Program-made: the position numbers and the translations under genes
In this document: positions 19,823 through 30,040 of the stretch, piece by piece
How the letters are laid out: each line of letters starts with the position of its first letter
Position numbering within the stretch: position 1 is the stretch's first letter
Source of the DNA: Microcyclospora pomicola
Lineage: Eukaryota > Ascomycota > Dothideomycetes > Capnodiales
Length of the DNA: 64,000 nt
NCBI GenBank assembly: GCA_002786065.1
Contig: NHNY01000025.1
Span: forward strand, 1 to 64,000
Reading direction: 5' to 3'
Notes under the pieces: model-generated
The model's input: the letters and a program-made list of their open reading frames with translations, nothing else
Databases searched by the model: none
Told to the model about the DNA's origin: nothing

Positions 19823-22609
19823 ATGGCGCACCTCGCTGCATTCATGCAGCCACCGCCTGCTCCGATCGTTTCCCTTGCAAGTCATATCCGCTCCTATTTT
19901 CAAGACACCGATGATGGTGGATTGACGCTCCTCGACAATATGACCGACGAGCAGCAAGAAGCCATGGCAGAGCGAGCTCGCGTTATGCAAGAGTCAGAAG
20001 GCTTCCGCCTAGAGTCTCCAGGGTATCAGCTATGTCTCGACAGGCACCTTTGGGAGTATCGCTGCGCCACGATGGTATACATCGTTTTCATTGGCGAGGC
20101 GAGTCAGCTTGTCACTAAAGACGCCCTCAGTTCCGAAAACGATCACATCTTCTTCCCGGAGGATCGTAACAAACTATGGGCGTATGCCAGGCACTACTTC
20201 GTCTGGGCAGTCAAGAATGTCCATCCAAGCAACCGCAGCCACGATCGACCACGCCTGTCTACTATAACCAAGCGTCGCTGGTCCTTACTCCATTGGATCA
20301 ACAAGAAGCTTGATGATAAGGCACCCGATTACCGCACCTTCCACGCCAAGACCAATCAGTCGCTCCACTACGCGGCGCAAAAGTACGGCGTTCATCGCAA
20401 CACGGGCAACGAAAAGGCTTACTTCGGACGGCATGAGCTTCGATTCCTCATCGATCATGACATGGGACGTACACCCAATATTGAAGTTGCAGAAAACCAT
20501 CACCTGGCGTGGATTATGGGTTGTGTGTGTGGTGTCAGACCTGGATCCATGGGGTACACCAAGGGCCGACCAGAGAACTATTTGAGGTGGAAAGACATCG
20601 CTATCACTCGCTCAGTCACCCACAAGGACCGTTTCGTTGTTGTAGTCGACTTTCCGTATCTCAAGGGGTACAATGATGATCATGGTCTCCACAACGGCAG
20701 CCTACGCATGACGGTGAATCCGGCACGTAGTTCGAACAACATCCCTCTCGACCTTGGGTATCGACTCCTCATAATCCTGCTTCGCCGTGGGTTCTTGAAG
20801 GATCATTCGACGGCTCAGACCCTTCTGTCGGGTGAAGAGCTCATCATTACTATCGCAGACGCATATCTGGATAGGCCGATCTTTCTTGCTGGCGCACCAG
20901 GTGGCCGAGAGAACATTGCAGACAGAGCTCTTCGTGCTGATAACTTCTCGGCCTACCTTCAGCTACGTGCAAACGAGGCTGGATTCCAGAAGTCGGCTGC
21001 TATGTATGCTTGGCGACGCAAAGCTGCGACAGAAATGACAAAGGTCAAGGGTCTGTCAATCGCAAGAGGATTCCTCCATCATCGACCAAACTCTACCACA
21101 CTTGAGCAGCACTACTTGGATAAGTTCAGGGACCTCGACGTGGCTCGGATTGCCTATGGTGAAGATGACGGAGCCGCAGAGATGGAGGATACTTCGCATG
21201 AGGTTCTATATCGTGCAGAGTTGCTCATGACGCCAAAACAACAAGAAGACTTCACTTTCAACTACGTCGATCGCTTCCGAAACCCGCACGCAGAAAATCC
21301 CAAGACCGAAGTTCGGCGCCTTCGTCGCCTCGCCCGTCAACATCTACGTGAGTACGCGCAAAGCATGTTCACACAGAAGCTCACCCGAAATGAGCTCTCG
21401 CGACGCATCGAGCAGATCAAGAATCGCTCCGTTTTCGCGCAAACACTCCATGATAACGCGATGGAAAAACTGAAAGCGACTCAGGCTATTGCGGCCACTT
21501 CATCTAATACACTCGCTGACAGTGAGCGCGCTGCTGACGATGGTCTCGAGGATGAAGAAGAGGACGACGAGGACGATGACGATACGTTCGACGCTGGCGA
21601 CGAAGCCGGCATTATCTTCGGCGATGAAGAAGACCTGGATACCTCAGCTACGGACGTTACGCACACCGACCCTGCGACCAGAAGCCTCCAGCACCCTGTC
21701 CCGGCGGTGCGCGACGCAGTACCGGGCCAGGTGTCGCATATCGACCTCACTGTTGATACTGATACAGTGCGCACCGACCTGGATCCCGCCACTGAGCTAC
21801 CTTACAGTCTAATTGCTGCAGAATTCTTTGAGTTCATGCTCGAGCGCAAGCTCTTGCCCGGCGAAGCTCGACGGTGCCACGAATGCTTAGCTGACGAGAC
21901 CATGCCAGCAGAAGCAAAAGCGAAGATGTACAAGAGCCGATCATCACTCATCATACACTTGACGAGCAGGATCCATACGAAAAGCAGTAAATACCAACGC
22001 CACCTCAAGCTTGAAGCAGCAGAGCATGAACAAGGGCTGTTCCAGTGCGAAGCGAAGGACTGCACCAAGACCTTTCAATTGTGCTCTAGCCTCATCGACC
22101 ATTTGCAGAGCCGTATCGAGGACGATGAAGAAGTCAACCATGTTGATCTGGCGCGGCGCATCGGCTGGCTCGATCTAGACTATAAGGAGACGACGCGCAC
22201 CGCTGTTGTCAAGGACAAGATGGCCAAGAGTGAGGCGAAGAGGCTTATCAAGCACCGTGGGAAGAGACACCAGGTAGAATCAATCGAGGAGAGGCAGGCG
22301 GTCTTTCCAAAGACTGACGACTCCAGTCATCCCTTTGTGACAGTCGGCCGCATGTCCAGGAAGTCCAAGGATGCACAAGACGCTTTTTACCAACGGTTTC
22401 GCGGACCCAACAGCATTGGCGAGCTGCTCACCATTGACCAACTCGCTGACCGGGACCTTCCCGCGGAGTGGAGGGCAGCAGGTATGGACGTCGTTGACTG
22501 TGAGAAGCAGGATGTCAATGAGTTTCGCAAGCAGTTAGAGGCGTCAGGCATGGATCTCTCGGGTATGGAGTGGGTAGACTTGGAGAAGGAGAAACCCGTG
22601 GAGTATTAG
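19823..22609 (+). CDS. Tyrosine-recombinase-like protein (DUF3435 / captain-like) with zinc-finger remnants
   Basis: A 928-aa single exon from MAHLAAFMQ. The tyrosine-recombinase catalytic set can be placed: Arg239 in CGVRPGSMG (box I), Tyr395-x-x-Arg398 in YAWRRKAATE (box II), His419/His420 in FLHHRP and Tyr431 in LEQHYL. Arg398 to His420 is 22 residues and His420 to Tyr431 is 11, close to Cre and lambda Int spacing, so the site looks complete. This layout matches fungal DUF3435 proteins, which include the captain recombinases of Starship elements as well as non-mobile relatives. After an acidic stretch (about 570-610) come finger-like motifs: C685-x2-C688-x23-H712-x5-H718, then C742-x4-C747-x12-H760 lacking the last His. 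A nuclear role in DNA recombination or binding is likely. No element ends or cargo are visible; downstream genes are core genes. Confidence 0.72.
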   Translation: MAHLAAFMQPPPAPIVSLASHIRSYFQDTDDGGLTLLDNMTDEQQEAMAERARVMQESEGFRLESPGYQLCLDRHLWEYRCATMVYIVFIGEASQLVTKDALSSENDHIFFPEDRNKLWAYARHYFVWAVKNVHPSNRSHDRPRLSTITKRRWSLLHWINKKLDDKAPDYRTFHAKTNQSLHYAAQKYGVHRNTGNEKAYFGRHELRFLIDHDMGRTPNIEVAENHHLAWIMGCVCGVRPGSMGYTKGRPENYLRWKDIAITRSVTHKDRFVVVVDFPYLKGYNDDHGLHNGSLRMTVNPARSSNNIPLDLGYRLLIILLRRGFLKDHSTAQTLLSGEELIITIADAYLDRPIFLAGAPGGRENIADRALRADNFSAYLQLRANEAGFQKSAAMYAWRRKAATEMTKVKGLSIARGFLHHRPNSTTLEQHYLDKFRDLDVARIAYGEDDGAAEMEDTSHEVLYRAELLMTPKQQEDFTFNYVDRFRNPHAENPKTEVRRLRRLARQHLREYAQSMFTQKLTRNELSRRIEQIKNRSVFAQTLHDNAMEKLKATQAIAATSSNTLADSERAADDGLEDEEEDDEDDDDTFDAGDEAGIIFGDEEDLDTSATDVTHTDPATRSLQHPVPAVRDAVPGQVSHIDLTVDTDTVRTDLDPATELPYSLIAAEFFEFMLERKLLPGEARRCHECLADETMPAEAKAKMYKSRSSLIIHLTSRIHTKSSKYQRHLKLEAAEHEQGLFQCEAKDCTKTFQLCSSLIDHLQSRIEDDEEVNHVDLARRIGWLDLDYKETTRTAVVKDKMAKSEAKRLIKHRGKRHQVESIEERQAVFPKTDDSSHPFVTVGRMSRKSKDAQDAFYQRFRGPNSIGELLTIDQLADRDLPAEWRAAGMDVVDCEKQDVNEFRKQLEASGMDLSGMEWVDLEKEKPVEY

Positions 22610-23257
22610 GCAAAAGTCCAACCTATCGTGACTGAACAATGTTCGTACGACGATGAAGGGAATGTCTTTGTGGCAGAAGACAAGATTGAGCACACGTACG
22701 TAGAGGTAGTCTCAAGATCTTGTACTAGTAAAGCTTCACGTATAGGCCCATTCACCGACCGTTGCATGATTTAAATTAGTCGTTCAAATCTAAGGTACAT
22801 GTATAAAACAGATGGCTGTATGTGTCAGCCACGTCCTATGCGACGCACTCGAAGCCGAACCTATAGGTCTCAACACGACGGGTACAACCAAATAAGGCCT
22901 TACGGCATGTTCTGGCATGTATATACCCTAGGTACTTGACGAAATGAAGTCCGACCCAATGCACGAAGATTGCGTGCGGTATGCAAGGGCCCGAAAGCCA
23001 GTTCGAGTGTCTTCAGCCACAGCATTTGCTCTACTCCCGGTTCTTAGATACCTTAGGTATGTTGTCTGGTGGTCAGCAGAACGCATGAAACATGCGGGCA
23101 TTCTTCATGGCCCGCTGTGGTCAATCGCAAGCCGCGTAATTTTCCCGATCAGACAACCGATCCCCGCTATTCGATAGATCCGATCCCGCAAAACTATACG
23201 ATATAGCAACATAAATGTGTTAGGATTATGCAAACCTGTAGCAACACATACACAGCG
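22610..23257. other. Intergenic, no supported gene
   Basis: About 650 bp between the recombinase stop and the tRNA terminator. It is AT-richer than the surrounding genes, with no conserved frame. Confidence 0.5.
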
Positions 23258-23273
23258 AAAAGAAAAGCAAAAA
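23258..23273 (-). terminator. Pol III terminator T-runs after tRNA-Thr
   Basis: On the minus strand, downstream of the tRNA, runs of T (T5 at 23273-23269, then T4 at 23266-23263 and 23261-23258) form the expected RNA polymerase III terminator. Confidence 0.65.
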
Positions 23274-23281
23274 GAAAGACG

Positions 23282-23299
23282 CGTGTGCTATAGCACACG
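23282..23299. repeat. Perfect 18-bp palindrome in the tRNA 3' trailer
   Basis: CGTGTGCTATAGCACACG is exactly self-complementary and lies between the tRNA 3' end and its T-runs. In the precursor RNA it could fold into a hairpin in the trailer. Confidence 0.8.
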
Positions 23300-23308
23300 G
23301 AAGATCAC

Positions 23309-23426
23309 TGCCTCCATCAAGAATTGAACTTGAGATCTTCGCATGTCAACCCTAGTTATTCACAGGTATAGGTCCAGTGATTTGGAGCGTTACAAGTGCG
23401 ACGCGTTACCACTGCGCCATAGAGGC
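23309..23426 (-). tRNA. tRNA-Thr(UGU) with a 46-nt intron
   Basis: Read on the minus strand, acceptor GCCTCTA pairs with TGGAGGC (one G-U), with discriminator A. The D-arm is GCGCAGTGGTAACGCG. The anticodon stem TCGCA/TGCGA closes loop CTTGTAA with anticodon TGT (23394-23392). The T-arm is TCAAG-TTCAATT-CTTGA. A 46-nt intron, 23345-23390, sits after position 37, the canonical site for eukaryotic nuclear tRNA introns. Without the intron the mature RNA is 72 nt plus CCA. It decodes ACA threonine codons. Confidence 0.93.
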
Positions 23427-23731
23427 AGAAGGACCAATAGCGAGACTAGAATTTTGACAGTATATATCCCCTCGCAACGTTGTGCCGAGGTTACGCCGGT
23501 CAGATATTGCGATATGGCGCCTCAAACTTCGAGGTGTGTCTGTGTTAAGCCGAATATTAATGCATTGAGTGATGATATGAGAACTTTACAATCCAAACGG
23601 CTGGGGGGATTAGCTTTGTCCTAGAGACATTCACGAAACTCTAGAAAGTCGTTCACGTAGATGGTCGCGATACCTTGCCGTGTTCGGCAATCAGAATTAC
23701 TTCGGAGCTTCACGATACTCTCCACCGATTC
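23427..23731. other. Intergenic between tRNA-Thr and the PEX11-like gene
   Basis: About 300 bp holding the 5' flank of the tRNA and the 3' end of the PEX11-like gene. Nothing else is recognised. Confidence 0.5.
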
Positions 23732-24723
23732 TCATGCAGTCGCAGCCCACAGGTCTGCCGTCCTGCCCAGACCCGCAAGACCTCCACAGGCGCCCATGAT
23801 TCCAAGGTTGAATCCTGGAATGCCCCCCGTTGTGGAACTGAAGTGGTATGCCACCGGCAGCCAACCCATCGGTACCACGGCCTGCGCCCACCACTGCGTA
23901 TCGGTCTTCGCGTCCTGCTCGAGCACTGCTGCATCCGATCTCTCCGAGAATGGTCGAGCTTGTCTTTTCTGGCGCTCCAGTTGCGCTTCCCGTGCCAAGC
24001 GCACGACATCACAGGCCACGGCACCGAGCCAGGCACGGCAAGACCAGAGACTGATCTTCGTGGTCTTACCGCCGCTGCTAGCCGTCCAGCGGGTGGTGTA
24101 TGGCTTGGGGAGAATGCCGTTATCCGTCAGCAACGCGACGTTTTCGAGGAATTGGTACACAATGTAAAGGCTACATTGCGTAACGGCGGTCGTGTAGAGG
24201 ACGCCGTCCTGTCCAGGTTTCGGACCCTGGAGAAGCTGGCGCATCCAGGCATAGAGAGGAAGAAGACCGAACAAACGCAGAGTCGTGCGGGTTTGCGAGA
24301 TAAGCGACCCAAGCGCGGCGATGTGGGACGGGCCTGCTGGAGTGGCAGGCGTTGAAATGGAGGTGCTGGTAGCAATGGCTAGAATGGCACGAAGCCGAGC
24401 TTGAAGGGGCAGCGTCTTTGACTCGACGTAAGTGAGGAAGTAAAGGGCGTAATTGAATGTAGAAAGAAAGGAGCTGAGACCGCCAGGGCTAGCGAGAAGT
24501 CTTGAGAGTGTCAGTATTCCCGCGACTCGTACTGCCACAACCGTGATGCTAGGTGTGTTTCCTACTTGTTCAAGCGCAGGAGAACCCTGTCTGGTGTCGC
24601 GGCCAAAGAAGTGGCCTTGGGCGCACGACGCTGAGCCTCTTGCGAGATGGACTTCTCTGACGCCGGCGGGAGTTTGGTCGCACCGTCAGCAGGCGCGCCA
24701 GGCTGGGCTGCCGGATCGGACAT
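23732..24723 (-). CDS. Peroxisomal membrane protein PEX11-like (PEX11C type)
   Basis: Two exons on the minus strand: 24566-24723 and 23732-24500, with a 65-nt intron (GTAGGA...CTGAC...CAAG), 308 aa. Joining them restores the family signature RVLLRLNKLLASPGGL across the junction, followed by FLSTFNYALYFLTYVESK. Helices with amphipathic character (LRLFGLLPLYAWMRQLL) and a C-terminal hydrophobic region with GFNLGIMGACGGLAGLGR follow, as in fungal PEX11/Gim5-type proteins. These proteins sit in the peroxisomal membrane and promote elongation and division of peroxisomes. The N-terminal 45 residues are a Pro/Ala/Ser-rich leader. The assignment to the PEX11C branch is by general resemblance only. 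Confidence 0.8.
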
Positions 24724-25587
24724 ATTGGTAGGTATGGATTCGTGTTGCGAATGGCGCAGAGAGGGTCTGGATGGTCCGGAGGTGCGGATGGCAAGTTGTA
24801 CGAAGGTAGTCTGTATGGTGTTTAGGGAACGACAAATAACGAGACAATCGACGACTGTATGAGGCTCTCAGCACTGGAGAGAGGCATAGCAAGCCGCACC
24901 GGTGATGAAGGGCTATTGCATCGTGAGATGAGGTCTTCCTTCATTACCTCGGCGGAGCGGGCGGTCTCTTGTTCCCTCCAATGTTTGATGTCCGGCCGAC
25001 CCTGAGCTTTCCCCACGAATTGCAGAACGCCATGGCCGCACACGTCAGTGGCAGATGTTGCCCTTAAGTCCACATATGCATCTCACAGTCGCCCTAGATG
25101 TTCACTTGCATTATTTGATAGATCAATATACTTCATAGGCACATCGAATCCCTTGGCACAATTGATGAGCTTCATTCGACATAGCCATGTACTCTGACTG
25201 CATCTGGATCTGGCGTTCAGCTTTGCTTTCCGTCACGTCAGTCCGCGCACGAAACAGGTCAGGGACTCGCTGCTTTGATGAAGAATCGCCGTTACATATG
25301 GACAAGTTTCACGACGCATACGACGACAACTCTTTTGGACAGTCGTTTATGAAACAGGCTATCTTGAGCACCGAAAATTGTGCTGCTCACCTTGTTGAAG
25401 GCATTGAGTCCGTTACATACACTCTCACGGAAGCGAGACAGCCACATGGAGAAAACGACTGTTTATTGCCTTGAGCTCCATATAGATCTCACTAGCAACA
25501 ACATAGTCTCTTTCATGAGCCTTTTATTGCTTCAGAAGATCCTTGTGAAGTCCGGCAGGCATAACTGCATACTTGGCCACCATGAAC
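24724..25587. other. Intergenic, no supported gene
   Basis: About 860 bp between two minus-strand genes, containing the PEX11-like promoter and the PUS7 3' flank. Only short frames; nothing recognised. Confidence 0.5.
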
Positions 25588-27972
25588 CTAACGTTGCACA
25601 GAATAGTCCGGCTTGAAACTCATAGCACCGCCCTTGGTCAGTTCCCGCAACGCCATTGTAGCATATTGGCTGCTTCCCAGCTGCATTTGAAGAACAAGAG
25701 CAGTCTTCTTCTGTTTCGTCGTGGCATCATCACCTTGCGCAGCATCTCGCATTGCTTGCTTGAAACCGTTCACATCGCTTGTGCCATGCTTTTGCACCTT
25801 GGGCCCCTTGGAATGAGTTTGGGACTGACGAATCTTCTCCAGATCAGTCTCTACGAGTTGCTGATTATCGTCGTCGTACTCGCGTAACTCAAGGTTAAAA
25901 TCTTTCGCCGGTCGTGCAATCATCTTCCGGTATCCTCCAGAAAGCGAGATATCCTTCCACGAGCGACGCATCTTATGCGGATCGAGGTTTCCGCCTTCTG
26001 CACTTGCCATGAATTCCTCGTAGAATTTGCCGATCGCATTTGTAGGGTAAAGAACATCAAACCCAGGCTGAGGAAGCACGATGTCGAAAATGTCATATTT
26101 GCCGCTTTCTGCCTCTTCCTTGGTCAATGGACGAGCCCGAAGAAAGGGATCATGGTTGTTGCCCGCGCTATCGTCAGCAGCAGGCTGAACAATGGGCTCG
26201 CCATCTTCGTCGGTCTCAATTTTTGAGCTCGTGTCAATACTCTTTTCCCCAACAATGACGAGGTCTCCTTCCACGACCTGTTCACCAAACATTTCCCAGC
26301 GCTTGCCAGCGGCGGTGTTCCAGACAAGAGACTGGTATGCATGAACATACATTAGACGTATTCCCCTCTGAATCATCATGAGCGCACCCTGCCAGTCGTG
26401 ATCTTGAGTATATTTGCCTTCGCGATCCTTCTTACCCAGGTACTGCATAATGGCCGTCTCGGCCTGGAAGCGTCGCGGCATCTTGTGCACGACTGCAGCA
26501 TTTGAAGTTGGGCTGTTTCGCCAGTTGCGGATGGTTTCTGCTCGTGCAATATCGTCGTACGGTACTTTGGAGTCTCCAGACTCGTCTTGGTTTTCGGGAA
26601 GTAGAGATGGAGAGTATGAGAGAATGTCATTGATGGCACCCTCGAGATCACCCTGGAGGATCTTCCTGCCCACCATGTGTGTCCCGGTACTGAAACTGCC
26701 AAACCGCTGCAGACCGTAGTAATTGATGAAACCCTTTGTTCGGAAAAGTTCTGCAGCTTTTGCAAGTTCTGATCGAATGGCCTCCAGGGTTGTGTCGTGA
26801 TCACTTGTCACTTCTGCCGAGAAAGCGAAACCACGAAGAGTCAGGACGAATTCGTTCCCGGTCAACTCCCCCAGATCGAGACCACGCATCTTGTACTCGA
26901 AGTCTCCGGCAACCCAAGCCTTGGCCATTCGCCCAAGTGCAATAATACGGCTGGCGTGCACGCGGTAGACAGCGACTTTCTGCACGGTCACGCCTCTTCT
27001 ATCTTTGGTTCCGGCAAACTGAAAGTTCTTGGCCGGAATCTTCAATTGCGCTGCAATAAAGTATAGTGCCTCCATCGTATCTTTGTTCTCCTTGAACAGT
27101 GTGAAATGAAGATACTCACCCCCGAGTTCATCCCAGCTGAGTTTGCCTTTCGAGATCGCGCCATCCTTTGCTGGATCGGGGGCATTCCTGTCACGGCTCT
27201 TGGAAGGTGGCGGGGCTGCTTTGATCGAGATGACACCTGGCTGATCCTGTAGCATGCAGGTCTCGAACTTAGAGTTGAAGATACGACGAGTGGCGACATG
27301 AGCTTCTGTGCGCTTCGACTTCTCCGCAATAACTTCCGACGTGAGTGACGGAAAGTCTTTGGCTTTACGCTCTGGGTGGGCCAGTATGTCACGGTAAAGG
27401 GCAACAATCTGTGTGGTCGTTGACACTCCGAAGATGTTGTGCAGAATTGCTTTGTCTTCCGCAGACACTTCAAATGCTGAAGGGTCAAGAGATGGCTCAT
27501 TTGTTAAGACAGATTGGGTGCTGGTTTCAACGGACGGTTTCGTTTGTGACGCATCCGTTCCATGTGGCGTTGGTCCATTGTGAAGCAATGCTTCTGCATG
27601 AGATGCTTCTTGGGGTTGTGCTTCAAATTCGGACCCGGCGGCGTTCTCGCCCACCACGGCGTTCGCAGGTTCGCTCTGGTGCGTTTCCTTGGCTGCTTTA
27701 CGCCTTTGTTGTTTCACTGGATCGGGTCCGAATGCTGTGTTCAGATGCAGAACAGTCCCATCAGGCAGAATTTCGTTCACCAGGAAGTCAGTATATCGTT
27801 GCTTGACCACACAACGGAAACCTGGAACGCCAGGCGAAACATAATGCGTAATACCAACAGCACGTTCCTGGTCGAGCTGAGTAACGTCGGGAACTGCGGA
27901 CACAGGCTCCTCTAAGCGCTGCCTCTTAGGCTGGGGCTCGTGGCCGTCCATCTCTCGTTTCTCACCCATCAT
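25588..27972 (-). CDS. PUS7: tRNA/mRNA pseudouridine synthase PUS7 (TruD family)
   Basis: An intronless 794-aa gene. The ATG at 27972 (MMGEKREMDG) is the first in frame. A basic KRQRLEE patch could be nuclear-targeting. The N-terminal block PGFRCVVKQRYTDFLVNEI is the TruD entry motif. The catalytic motif FAGTKDRRGVTVQKVAVYRV places the nucleophile at Asp324. Further TruD blocks are TGNEFVLTLR, INYYGLQRFG and GALMMIQRGIRLMYVHAYQSLVWN. A charged insert (about 85-165, Glu/Ala/Pro/Thr-rich) separates the entry motif from the rest, as in other fungi. Pus7 converts U to pseudouridine at position 13 of tRNAs, position 35 of pre-tRNA-Tyr, U2 snRNA and some mRNAs. Confidence 0.95.
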   Translation of the reverse strand: MMGEKREMDGHEPQPKRQRLEEPVSAVPDVTQLDQERAVGITHYVSPGVPGFRCVVKQRYTDFLVNEILPDGTVLHLNTAFGPDPVKQQRRKAAKETHQSEPANAVVGENAAGSEFEAQPQEASHAEALLHNGPTPHGTDASQTKPSVETSTQSVLTNEPSLDPSAFEVSAEDKAILHNIFGVSTTTQIVALYRDILAHPERKAKDFPSLTSEVIAEKSKRTEAHVATRRIFNSKFETCMLQDQPGVISIKAAPPPSKSRDRNAPDPAKDGAISKGKLSWDELGGEYLHFTLFKENKDTMEALYFIAAQLKIPAKNFQFAGTKDRRGVTVQKVAVYRVHASRIIALGRMAKAWVAGDFEYKMRGLDLGELTGNEFVLTLRGFAFSAEVTSDHDTTLEAIRSELAKAAELFRTKGFINYYGLQRFGSFSTGTHMVGRKILQGDLEGAINDILSYSPSLLPENQDESGDSKVPYDDIARAETIRNWRNSPTSNAAVVHKMPRRFQAETAIMQYLGKKDREGKYTQDHDWQGALMMIQRGIRLMYVHAYQSLVWNTAAGKRWEMFGEQVVEGDLVIVGEKSIDTSSKIETDEDGEPIVQPAADDSAGNNHDPFLRARPLTKEEAESGKYDIFDIVLPQPGFDVLYPTNAIGKFYEEFMASAEGGNLDPHKMRRSWKDISLSGGYRKMIARPAKDFNLELREYDDDNQQLVETDLEKIRQSQTHSKGPKVQKHGTSDVNGFKQAMRDAAQGDDATTKQKKTALVLQMQLGSSQYATMALRELTKGGAMSFKPDYSVQR

Positions 27973-28334
27973 GTGATGTGATGCCAACGTATCGTGATCG
28001 ATCTTGAATTTTCATGACCGCCGAAGAACGTGACGCGCGCGCAGTACCTTGCAGCTCGGCTGTGGGGGCGGCAAGCCCGGAGCCAGTCCGGATTGGGACT
28101 GATAAGCTGCCGAGTGCATGACGCTGTCTCGTGCTGTCACGCGGCCGATCTGTTGCTGCGCCCGCCATCCCGGTTGCCTGGCGGGTATGGCAGCTATCGT
28201 CAGCATACCCAGCTCACTCTACCTATCACACCACCCTCTTCCTCCTCTTCTTCCTCTTCCATCCCCTCATATCCCTCTTCTCAACCACTTCCTGTAGCTT
28301 CTACCTTGTTGAGCTACACCCTATCTCCATCAGA
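27973..28334. promoter_or_regulatory. Divergent promoter region PUS7/CPY with pyrimidine-rich leader
   Basis: About 360 bp between divergent starts. A CT-rich tract at roughly 28226-28270 (repeated CCTCTTCTTCC) lies shortly before the CPY start codon, a feature common near transcription starts of highly expressed filamentous-fungal genes. Confidence 0.45.
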
Positions 28335-30040
28335 ATGAAGGTCCTCGCCTCTGCGCTCCTCATTGGAGCTGCTTCGGCCTCGGTCCCATTCCAGCAGCAG
28401 CAACCGCTCCAAGCGCCTGCTCCCGTCAACGATATCCTCAAATCCGCTGGGGAGAAGGTGTCGTCAACATGGAACAAAGCATTGGACAAGATGCAGCAGG
28501 AGGGTCAACATCTCTCCGATGAGGTCCGCCATGCCTGGAACGAGGTCGCTATGATGTTCCCCGAACACATGGACCAAGCCTTGACTCCAAGTCTTCCCAA
28601 GAAGCACACCAAGAAAACGGATTGGGATTTCGTCACATCTGGAAAAGCTATCCAGGATGTATGGGTGGCCAATGCCGATGGTGAGATGGAGCGTGAGGTG
28701 GATGGCAACCTGGAGGCATTCAAGCTTCGCACGAAGAAAGTCGATCCCAAGAGCTTGGGCGTAGACACGGTGAAGCAGTACTCTGGGTACCTTGACAACG
28801 ATGATGAGGATAAGCATCTCTTCTACTGGTTTTTTGAGTCCCGCAATGACCCCAAGAACGATCCCGTGCTTCTCTGGCTGAACGGTGGCCCTGGCTGCTC
28901 TTCATTGACCGGTCTGTTCATGGAGTTGGGCCCGTCGTTCATCAACAAGGACACCAAAGTTGAGTTCAACCCATACAGCTGGAACGCCAATGCTTCCGTC
29001 ATTTTCCTTGACCAGCCAGTCAACGTAGGATATTCTTATTCCGGTAGCAGTGTCAGCAACACCATTGCTGCCGGCAAAGATGTCTATGCTCTTCTCACTC
29101 TGTTCTTCAAGCAATTCCCGGAGTACTCCACCCAGCCGTTCCATATCTCTGGCGAGTCCTACGCAGGCCACTACATTCCAGTATTCGCCTCCGAGATTTT
29201 GTCCCACAAGAAGCGCAACATCAACCTTCAATCCATCCTCATAGGCAACGGTCTGACTGATGGACTCACTCAGTACGACTACTATCGCCCGATGGCCTGT
29301 GGTGACGGTGGTTGGCCAGCTGTACTGAGCCCAGACGAGTGCCAGTCAATGGACAATGCTCTACCACGCTGCCAATCGCTCATCGAGTCTTGCTACTCGA
29401 GCGAGTCCGTCTGGTCTTGCGTGCCTGCTTCGATCTACTGCAACAACGCCATGATCGGTCCTTACCAGCGTACTGGCCAAAACGTATACGATGTCCGTGA
29501 GAAGTGTAAGGGTGGCAACCTCTGCTATGATGAGTTGAACTGGATCCAGGACTACCTGAACCAGAAGGATGTCATGAGTGCTCTTGGGGCCGAAGTGTCT
29601 AGCTACGAGAGCTGCAACATGGACATCAACCGCAACTTCCTCTTTCAGGGTGATTGGATGCGACCTTTCCACCGCCTCGTACCCGGTATCCTGAAGGAGA
29701 TCCCAGTGCTGATCTACGCTGGTGATGCCGATTTCATTTGTAAGCTCTTTCCGCTCTGTCAGGTGTGGGACAAACACTAATACTTCGTCTAGGCAACTGG
29801 CTTGGTAACCTTGCGTGGACCACCGAACTTGAGTGGCCTGGCCACAAGGCCTACAAGGCAGCTCCCTATGAAGATCTCAATCTCTCGTCGGATAAGAAGA
29901 CCAAGATTGGTTCCGTCAAGAGCTCTGGCAACTTCACTTTCTTGCGTCTCCACGCTGGCGGACACATGGTCCCTCATGATCAGCCATTGGCAAGCTTGGA
30001 TATGCTCAACAGATGGTTGAGTGGCGAGTGGGTCGAGTAA
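28335..30040 (+). CDS. cpyA: Vacuolar carboxypeptidase Y
   Basis: Two exons, 28335-29739 and 29793-30040, with a 53-nt intron (GTAAGC...CACTAAT...CTAG), 550 aa. The junction rebuilds the S10 motif DADFICNWLGN. A signal peptide ([18 protein letters not shown]) and a propeptide to about residue 130 precede the mature enzyme. The catalytic triad is Ser275 in [10 protein letters not shown], Asp466 in the DADFICNW motif and His526 in [21 protein letters not shown] forms the oxyanion and carboxylate-binding region. The enzyme is made as a zymogen, passes through ER and Golgi, and removes C-terminal residues from peptides in the vacuole. Length and motifs are normal. VPS3 and COY1 in the same window belong to trafficking routes that such cargo uses. 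Confidence 0.96.
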
